Shown here: one piece after another, positions 43,176-48,112 of the stretch
Position numbering within the stretch: position 1 is the stretch's first letter
How the letters are laid out: the number at the start of each line of letters is the position of its first letter
Assembly (NCBI GenBank): GCA_028290465.1
Contig: JAQGJU010000063.1
Location: 1-48,112 of the forward strand
Source: Xanthobacteraceae bacterium
GTDB lineage: Bacteria > Pseudomonadota > Alphaproteobacteria > Rhizobiales > Xanthobacteraceae
Length of the DNA stretch: 48,112 nucleotides
Direction of reading: 5' to 3'
The notes under the pieces: generated by a model
What the model saw: only the letters and a program-made list of their open reading frames with translations
What the model was told of the DNA's origin: nothing
The model's database searches: none
Made by a program: the position numbers and the translations under genes

Positions 43176-44636
43176 TTAAGCGCTGACGCGCTGGCCGCGC
43201 CGCTGGTCGAGTTCGACCGGCCGGTCCGGAATGGTCAGATGCACCGTGGCTCCGATGGTGCCTTCGATCAGCCGGATCTCGCCGCCATGGGCGCGCACCA
43301 GTTCGGCCGCGATGGCAAGACCAAGCCCGGCGCCGCCGGGCCGCGAGGCGCCCTGGAACGCCTCGAACAGATGGGCTCGCGCGCGCGGCACGAATCCAGG
43401 TCCGGTATCCGATACTTCGATGACCACCACGGCGCCCTCGCGCCGTCCGGTGATGCGGATCTGGTCGCGGCCGGGATCCTTGTCGGTACGGCTGTCCAGC
43501 GCCTGCATGGCATTGCGCGCCAAGTTTAGCAGCACGCGGAACAGTTGGTCCGGATCGGCATCGACCGTCAGGCCGCGCTCCACCGCGCTGACCCAGCTGA
43601 TCGGCGCTTCGGCAAGACCGAGCGTCTCATGCACCTCGGCGACCAGCGTCTCGACCGCGACGATTTTGCGATCCGGCGGCGGTTCGGTGACACGTCCGTA
43701 GGACAGCGTCGATTCGCAATAGGCGATCGCCCGTTGCAGCGCATACACCAGCTTGGGTGCGAAACGTTGCGCGCCCGGCTCCGACAGACCGGCCAGACGG
43801 TCGGAGATCAACTGCACCGAAGCGAGCAGATTGCGCAGGTCGTGATTGATCTTGGCGACCGCGAGGCCGAGCGCCGCGAGCCGGCTTTTCTGATGCAGCA
43901 TCGACGCGAGATCCTGCTGCATCGTCTTGAGCTCGCGCTGCGCGGTGCCGATCTCATCCTGCCGCGCCGAACTGGAAATCACCCGAAGCGGATTTTCCGG
44001 ATCGCGGCGGAACGCCGTCATGTTTTCGGTGATGAGCCGCAGCGGACGCACGAACATATAGTGCAACGTAAAATAGACCAGCGCGGCCGTGATGCAGGAA
44101 ATGATCAGCGACAGCAGCAGAATGGTCACCGAGAAACGCAGCATCGCGGCGCGCAGCGGCTTCTCGTCGATGACGATCTCCAGAAAGTCGGCACCGCGCG
44201 GCGCCGCGCCGACCACCCGCATCGCATTGTCGCGCCGGCTCAGCAGCACGCCGAACGCATCGACGATGGCGCGCGTCCACGAAATCTGGCGCATGTCGAC
44301 ATCGGTCCCGATGGTCGACGGCTGGTCGCTCAGCGCCAGCAGACGGCGCTCCTGGCCCATCTTCATCGCGACCGCGCGCGCGCCGATGCTCTCCAGGAGC
44401 TGACGCGTCAGGCTTTCCGGCACCATGCCGCTCGGCGCGGCGTCGAGCACCAGGGCCGCGGTATGCGCGGCGGCAAGCCGGTCGTTGAGCCAGTTGAGAC
44501 GGAAATTGGCGATCGACGGCACGAAGATCAGCACTTCGGCGATCATCACGAACAATACCGTGAGAACAAGCAGCTTACCCGAGAGCCCGAGATGCGGAAC
44601 TCGCCTGACGGCCGTGGTTTCCGATTCATCCATCAT
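43176..44636 (-). CDS. Membrane sensor histidine kinase (orphan)
   Basis: The 486-residue kinase has two membrane helices (LLVLTVLFVMIAEVLIFV near the start and SVTILLLSLIISCITAALVY about 150 residues later) enclosing a periplasmic sensor loop. A HAMP-like segment (FVRPLRLITENM), a HisKA H-box INHDLRNLLASV and an HATPase with NLARNAMQAL, DTGPGFVP and GGAGLGLAIA follow. No response regulator is adjacent, so its partner is elsewhere. ATG 44636 is preferred; a TTG at 44681 would overlap the flavoprotein stop. It is the third gene of a TVP38-flavoprotein-kinase set on the minus strand. The loop has no recognised domain. Confidence 0.88.
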   Translation of the reverse strand: MMDESETTAVRRVPHLGLSGKLLVLTVLFVMIAEVLIFVPSIANFRLNWLNDRLAAAHTAALVLDAAPSGMVPESLTRQLLESIGARAVAMKMGQERRLLALSDQPSTIGTDVDMRQISWTRAIVDAFGVLLSRRDNAMRVVGAAPRGADFLEIVIDEKPLRAAMLRFSVTILLLSLIISCITAALVYFTLHYMFVRPLRLITENMTAFRRDPENPLRVISSSARQDEIGTAQRELKTMQQDLASMLHQKSRLAALGLAVAKINHDLRNLLASVQLISDRLAGLSEPGAQRFAPKLVYALQRAIAYCESTLSYGRVTEPPPDRKIVAVETLVAEVHETLGLAEAPISWVSAVERGLTVDADPDQLFRVLLNLARNAMQALDSRTDKDPGRDQIRITGRREGAVVVIEVSDTGPGFVPRARAHLFEAFQGASRPGGAGLGLAIAAELVRAHGGEIRLIEGTIGATVHLTIPDRPVELDQRRGQRVSA

Positions 44637-44677
44637 CTGATCGGCGCGCGACGCTCCCCTCCGATTATACGACTTGT

Positions 44678-46111
44678 TCAACCCAGGCGACGCAACAACC
44701 CTATGATGCGTCGCACCCAGCGGCGCGTCAAACTCGGCGTGAAAAACGTGATCGCGGCGCGCTTGCCGATCTCGGCCAGCGTCGGATACGGAACCACAAA
44801 CCCCGTAAAGGCCCGAATATTCAGCCGCTGGCTGATCGCCAGCGTCCAGGTGCTGATCAGTTCGCCTGCCTGGGCGCCCACGATGGTGGCGCCCAGAATG
44901 CGGCCGCGCCGGTCGGTGATCACCTTGATATGGCCATGGGTCTCGCGTTCGGCCTGCGCACGGTCGTTCTCGTGATAGGGCCAGCGCAGCACGTTGAACT
45001 TCAGGCGGCGCTTGGTCGCCTCGGCTTCGGTCAGGCCGACCTGCGCGAGTTCCGGTTCGGTGAAGGTCACCCAGGGAATATCCTCGGCGCGCGCTTTTAC
45101 GGGAAGCCGGAACAGCGCATTCCGGATCACCAGACCGGCATGATAGTTCGCCGCATGGGTAAATTGCGGGCCGCCGGCGACGTCGCCGACCGCATAGACG
45201 CGCTTGTTGGTGGTGCGCAGACCCTTGTCGATTTTGATGCCGCGCGCGCTGTATTCGATGCCGGCGGCTTCGAGATCGAGGCCATCAACCGTCGCGCGCC
45301 GGCCGGCCGCGATCAAAAGGTGGCTGCCGTCCAGCGTCTCGGGGCCGGCGGCGCCGTCGATCGTCACCTCGATCTTCGGCGTTTTGCCCTTCGGCGCCTT
45401 GACGCTTTGGATGGTCACCCCGGCGCGAATGACCACGCCTTCACGGGCCAGTTGATCGAGCACGATCGCGGCGCATTCCGCATCGTCCTTGGCCAGCGGC
45501 TTTGACGCCTCCAGCACCGTGACCTGGCTGCCGAGACGGCGAAACGCCTGCGCGAGTTCCATGCCGATGGGACCGCCGCCGATCACCAGCAAATGTTTCG
45601 GCAACGCCGTCAGGTCGAACACCGACTCGTTGGTCAGGAACGGCGTATCGGCAAGGCCCGGGATCGGCGGAATGGCGGCGGTCGATCCGGTCGCCACCAC
45701 AAAGCGGCGCGCCTTGATCTCGATGTCGCCGACTTCGACCGTAAAGCGATCCTTGAACTTCGCCGCGCCCTCGATCACGCGGACGCCCAACCCCGTGAAG
45801 CGCTCCTTGGAATCGTTAGGTGCAATCGCGGCGATCACACTGTGGACGTGCGCGTGCACCTTCTCGAAATCGACGCTGGCGCGGGCCGTTTTGATACCAA
45901 AATGGGCCGCGTCCTCGATGATCTTCATGTGCCGCGCCGCCGCGATCAGCGCTTTTGAAGGCACGCAACCGGTGTTCAGGCAGTCGCCGCCCATTCTGCC
46001 TTTCTCGACCAGCACCACCGGCACGCCGAACGCCGCGGCCGCCGCCGCGACCGACAGCCCGCCGGAGCCGGCGCCGATCACGCAAATGTCCGGGGTCAGC
46101 AGTTCAGGCAT
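44678..46111 (-). CDS. FAD-dependent pyridine nucleotide-disulfide oxidoreductase (MerA/Lpd-like)
   Basis: The 477-residue flavoprotein has the FAD motif CVIGAGSGGLSVAA, the redox-active disulfide GGDCLNTGCVPSK, the NAD(P) motif LLVIGGGPIGMELAQ and the second FAD motif VYAVGDVAGG. The dimerisation end reads VVPYPTLAEIGKRA. Lipoamide dehydrogenases have His in place of that Tyr, so this is not a classical Lpd. There is no N-terminal heavy-metal domain and no C-terminal Cys pair of MerA. It starts 12 bp after the TVP38-family gene, a pairing often annotated as mercuric reductase-like. Its substrate is unknown. Confidence 0.85.
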   Translation of the reverse strand: MPELLTPDICVIGAGSGGLSVAAAAAAFGVPVVLVEKGRMGGDCLNTGCVPSKALIAAARHMKIIEDAAHFGIKTARASVDFEKVHAHVHSVIAAIAPNDSKERFTGLGVRVIEGAAKFKDRFTVEVGDIEIKARRFVVATGSTAAIPPIPGLADTPFLTNESVFDLTALPKHLLVIGGGPIGMELAQAFRRLGSQVTVLEASKPLAKDDAECAAIVLDQLAREGVVIRAGVTIQSVKAPKGKTPKIEVTIDGAAGPETLDGSHLLIAAGRRATVDGLDLEAAGIEYSARGIKIDKGLRTTNKRVYAVGDVAGGPQFTHAANYHAGLVIRNALFRLPVKARAEDIPWVTFTEPELAQVGLTEAEATKRRLKFNVLRWPYHENDRAQAERETHGHIKVITDRRGRILGATIVGAQAGELISTWTLAISQRLNIRAFTGFVVPYPTLAEIGKRAAITFFTPSLTRRWVRRIIGLLRRLG

Positions 46112-46123
46112 CGAAAATTCCTA

Positions 46124-46906
46124 TCAACTGCGGCGGGCACGCCATCGCTTGATCACCACCGGCATCAGCGACACGGCCCCCAAGGCGACCAGAGCACCCA
46201 GCAATTGCGGCGTCAGCACCGCCTTGGGGTCGAAATCGAGCCGGCAGGCAGCCTGGCCAGCCTCCAGACAGGCCATATAGGCCTTTTCCTGGGCGGCCAG
46301 AACGCTATCCAGGCCGGCGCCGACGAAAGAAAATGCAAACGTGCCCGGAATGATGCCGAGTAGCGTCGCGAGAACGAAGGTACGCAGCGGCACCCCGAAC
46401 AACGCGGGCGCCAGATTGACCAGCCAAAACGGAAACAGCGGCACCAGGCGCAGGAACAGCAGATAGTTGAAGGCGTCGGCCCGAAAGCCTTCCGCCAGCT
46501 TCTCGGCGCGCGGACCGACCCGGCGCAGCATCTGCTCGCCGAAGGCGCTGCGCGCGACCAGGAACACGGCGGTGGCCCCTAGCGTGGCGCCGATCACCGT
46601 GGCGGCCCCGCCCAGGACCGCGCCGAACAAAATACCGCCGATCAGGGTCAAAAACAGCGCGCCGGGCACCGAGAGAGCGACCGCCACCACATAGACCGCC
46701 ATATAGGCCAGCAGCGCCGAAGCCCGGTTCTGGCTGACAAAACCGTCGATCGCGGCGCGGTGGCGCACCAGGGTCTCCAGCGACAAATAGCGGTACAGGC
46801 CGCTGGCCAGCACGCCAGCCGTCAGGATCAGAACCACTACGAACGGCAAAAAACGCCGCCAGGAGGGCGTGCCGGCTGACGTTGCGGGGTCGCGGTCGGC
46901 CGGCAT
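46124..46906 (-). CDS. TVP38/TMEM64 (SNARE-associated/DedA-like) membrane protein
   Basis: The 260-residue protein has about six membrane helices and the family core: ALSVPGALFLTLIGGILFG, then GATLGATAVFLVAR, FLRLVPLFPFWLVN and GIIPGTFAFSFVGAG. Bacterial relatives are related to DedA proteins and are implicated in lipid movement and membrane homeostasis. It is the first gene of a minus-strand set followed by the flavoprotein and the sensor kinase. ATG 46906 is the start; the first 20 residues are polar. No specific function is known for this subgroup. Confidence 0.87.
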   Translation of the reverse strand: MPADRDPATSAGTPSWRRFLPFVVVLILTAGVLASGLYRYLSLETLVRHRAAIDGFVSQNRASALLAYMAVYVVAVALSVPGALFLTLIGGILFGAVLGGAATVIGATLGATAVFLVARSAFGEQMLRRVGPRAEKLAEGFRADAFNYLLFLRLVPLFPFWLVNLAPALFGVPLRTFVLATLLGIIPGTFAFSFVGAGLDSVLAAQEKAYMACLEAGQAACRLDFDPKAVLTPQLLGALVALGAVSLMPVVIKRWRARRS

Positions 46907-46954
46907 GCGTATTCCTGTGGGGTGATTTCCCGGCCGCGAGGTATCGGATGGAAC

Positions 46955-47030
46955 CTAGTGTGGTGGATTTGAAGTTCGCCTCCTATCGCGGCAGGCTCAC
47001 AGGCGAACTTCAAATCCAAAACCACACTAG
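46955..47030. repeat. Long hairpin element A upstream of rpmH
   Basis: The arm 46955-46981 (starts CTAGTGTGGT, ends GTTCGCCT) pairs perfectly with 47001-47030, apart from a 3-nt bulge in the right arm, giving a 27-bp stem and a 19-nt loop. It is similar in sequence to element B beside it. I recall similar GTGTGG/GAAGTTCGC elements as dispersed repeats in Bradyrhizobium-like genomes. Confidence 0.75.
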
Positions 47031-47043
47031 AAACATTAGCTTG

Positions 47044-47119
47044 CCAGTGTCCCTTTTGGTTCCGACGTTCGCAACCGAGGCCGCCGCAAGGTGTGCGAAC
47101 TTCGGAACCGGGACACTGG
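47044..47119. repeat. Long hairpin element B upstream of rpmH
   Basis: The arm 47044-47073 (CCAGTGTCCC, then GGTTCCGA, then GTTCGCA) pairs with 47094-47119. It has a 4-nt bulge in the left arm and one mismatch, giving a stem of about 26 bp. It differs from element A at several stem positions, but each change is matched on the other arm. A small GGCCGT/ACGGCC hairpin follows at 47119-47137. Apart from these and the rpmH promoter, 46907-47347 holds no gene. Confidence 0.75.
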
Positions 47120-47212
47120 GCCGTTCTATATACGGCCGAAGGGCTGCGCCAGTTACGCTCACCGCCATGTGAGAAACCGGCCACACCTTGAGCCCGGCTT
47201 CAGCCGGCCGCA

Positions 47213-47241
47213 TTGACGGGAACGGGGGGTTATCTTATAAG
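47213..47241 (+). promoter_or_regulatory. rpmH promoter
   Basis: TTGACG at 47213-47218 and TATAAG at 47236-47241 are separated by 17 bp, about 107 bp upstream of the rpmH start. This is a near-consensus housekeeping promoter for the rpmH-rnpA-yidC transcript. Confidence 0.78.
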
Positions 47242-47347
47242 CCCGGCCATTCGAGCGTCGGCCTGTCCATCACGTCGCGACCGCGACCGGGCCCAGGCGC
47301 CATCCCAGATCCACCGGCAAAACGCCGCGTCGAGCGGAGAACGAACC

Positions 47348-47482
47348 GTGAAGCGGACCTATCAACCGAGCAAATTGGTGCGCAAGCGCCGTCACGGTTA
47401 TCGCAGCCGTATGGCGACGGTAGGCGGCCGTAAGGTCGTCGCCGCGCGTCGGGCACGCGGGCGCAAGCGCCTCAGCGCCTAG
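47348..47482 (+). CDS. rpmH: 50S ribosomal protein L34
   Basis: The 44-residue basic protein [20 protein letters not shown]... is a complete bL34, with the conserved [19 protein letters not shown] core. It binds 23S rRNA in the large subunit. The start is GTG 47348, preceded by GGAGA seven bases upstream; the frame is open further upstream but L34 length fixes the start. rnpA follows 28 bp later, the near-universal bacterial order. Confidence 0.98.
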   Translation: MKRTYQPSKLVRKRRHGYRSRMATVGGRKVVAARRARGRKRLSA

Positions 47483-47510
47483 CCTGGCAACCCCGGCAGC
47501 CGGCGTTCCG

Positions 47511-47909
47511 ATGGAGCGATTACGGCAACGGGCTGACTTTCTGGCCGCGGCGGGTGCTGAAAAGGCGCCCGCGGCGGCGTTCGTGCTGCAAGCCCGCAAG
47601 CGCGACGACGACGGTCCGGCCCGTATCGGCTTCACCGTAACGAAGAAGGTGGGAACGGCGACCGAGCGCAATCGCCTGCGTCGGCGGCTGCGCGAGATCG
47701 TGCGGCTGACCGGCGGACCGCGTTTGCGCACCGGCTACGATTACGTGCTGATCGGCCGGCGGCCGGCACTTGGGCTGCCGTTCGGTCGGTTGGCGGAAGA
47801 TTTCGACGGTGCCCTGCGCCGCGTCCATGCCGGACGCGCGGCAGTGAAGCGGCCCGCGATTCCAAGCCGGACGGGACCACGCGCTCCCGGACCCGGCGAA
47901 CAGAGCTGA
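47511..47909 (+). CDS. rnpA: Ribonuclease P protein component
   Basis: The 132-residue basic protein is the protein subunit that assists RNase P RNA in trimming tRNA 5' ends. The RNR signature is TERNRLRRRLREIVR, preceded by RIGFTVTKKVGTA, with the hydrophobic strand YDYVLIGRR after it. The N-terminus (MERLRQRADFLAAAG) matches the family. The C-terminal 25 residues are a Pro/Arg/Gly-rich extension, common in alphaproteobacteria. The stop is 2 bp before the yidC ATG, so no yidD gene separates them here. Confidence 0.95.
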   Translation: MERLRQRADFLAAAGAEKAPAAAFVLQARKRDDDGPARIGFTVTKKVGTATERNRLRRRLREIVRLTGGPRLRTGYDYVLIGRRPALGLPFGRLAEDFDGALRRVHAGRAAVKRPAIPSRTGPRAPGPGEQS

Positions 47910-47911
47910 CG

Positions 47912-48112
47912 ATGACCGACAATAAGAACACCCTGATTGCGATCGTGCTGTCCGCGCTTGTTTTGATCGGATGGCAGTATTTCGTCGGCATGCCGCAGAT
48001 GGAAAAGCAGCGCCAGGAAGCGCAGCTCAAGCAGCAGCAACAGCAGGCGGCCCCGGCGCCGCAGGCACAGCCGGGCGCCACGCCGCAGCCGAACGTGTCG
48101 ACCGCCCCTGGC
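47912..48112 (+). CDS. yidC: Membrane protein insertase YidC, N-terminal part (runs off the window)
   Basis: The first 67 residues are visible. MTDNKNTLIAIVLSALVLIG then WQYFVGMPQMEKQRQEA is the usual alphaproteobacterial YidC start: one membrane helix followed by a charged Gln-rich and Pro/Ala-rich periplasmic linker. The rest, including the P1 domain and the insertase core, lies beyond the end. Position directly after rnpA confirms the identity. Confidence 0.94.
   Translation, partial: MTDNKNTLIAIVLSALVLIGWQYFVGMPQMEKQRQEAQLKQQQQQAAPAPQAQPGATPQPNVSTAPG

Noticed and set aside
44678-46111. Calling the flavoprotein a true mercuric reductase
   Set aside because: It lacks the N-terminal metal-binding domain and the C-terminal vicinal Cys pair, and there are no mer genes nearby.
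46955-47119. Hairpins A and B as a transposon or MITE with terminal repeats
   Set aside because: No target-site duplication or terminal inverted repeat around the pair could be identified, and each hairpin pairs within itself.

Overview
The window comes from the chromosome of an alphaproteobacterium, most likely a Hyphomicrobiales (Rhizobiales) member near Xanthobacteraceae/Nitrobacteraceae. The evidence is GC-rich coding, an rpmH-rnpA-yidC block, form I CO dehydrogenase genes in the Oligotropha order, and a Rhizobiales-type palindromic repeat at 9769-9813. The species cannot be named from the sequence alone.

Layout. 1-1344: the tail of an unknown gene and a GT9 glycosyltransferase. 1353-6717 (minus): a tetR / RND adaptor / RND permease efflux locus with two operator-like palindromes before tetR. 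6860-11416: a hot-dog thioesterase divergent from iorA-iorB (2-oxoacid:ferredoxin oxidoreductase). 11448-19722: an aerobic Mo-Cu CO dehydrogenase cluster, coxC then coxM-S-L-D-E-F. CoxL carries the form I signature VAYRCSFR. Three TTCGTGCA direct repeats spaced exactly 20 bp lie before coxM and are the likely operator of the MHYT-LytTR regulator CoxC.

19790-35981 looks like an acquired catabolic island. It opens with a decayed tyrosine integrase immediately after coxF. It carries three orphan Bug/TctC binding proteins, two amidase-signature hydrolases, a ThDP-dependent decarboxylase-like enzyme, an SsuABC/TauABC-type ABC transporter, a UbiD-family decarboxylase, an HpaB/HpaC-like two-component flavin monooxygenase and a MarR regulator. 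Three of its promoter regions share the inverted repeat TACA-N3-TGTA. The gene set suggests uptake of an aromatic or heterocyclic acid or amide, followed by amide hydrolysis, decarboxylation and ring hydroxylation; the substrate is unknown. The island is followed by a strip of gene fragments (amidohydrolase, mcrC, lipase) at 36.1-36.9 kb.

37228-41262: a REC-EAL c-di-GMP phosphodiesterase and a large GAF-PAS-PAS-PAS hybrid histidine kinase. 41338-41414: tRNA-Arg(ACG). 41542-43099: a type III polyketide synthase with an ICMT-family methyltransferase, probably for methylated alkylpyrones or alkylresorcinols. 43176-46906: TVP38 membrane protein, MerA/Lpd-like flavoprotein and an orphan sensor kinase in one minus-strand operon. 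46955-47119: two related long hairpins with compensatory differences. 47213-48112: rpmH promoter, rpmH, rnpA and the start of yidC.
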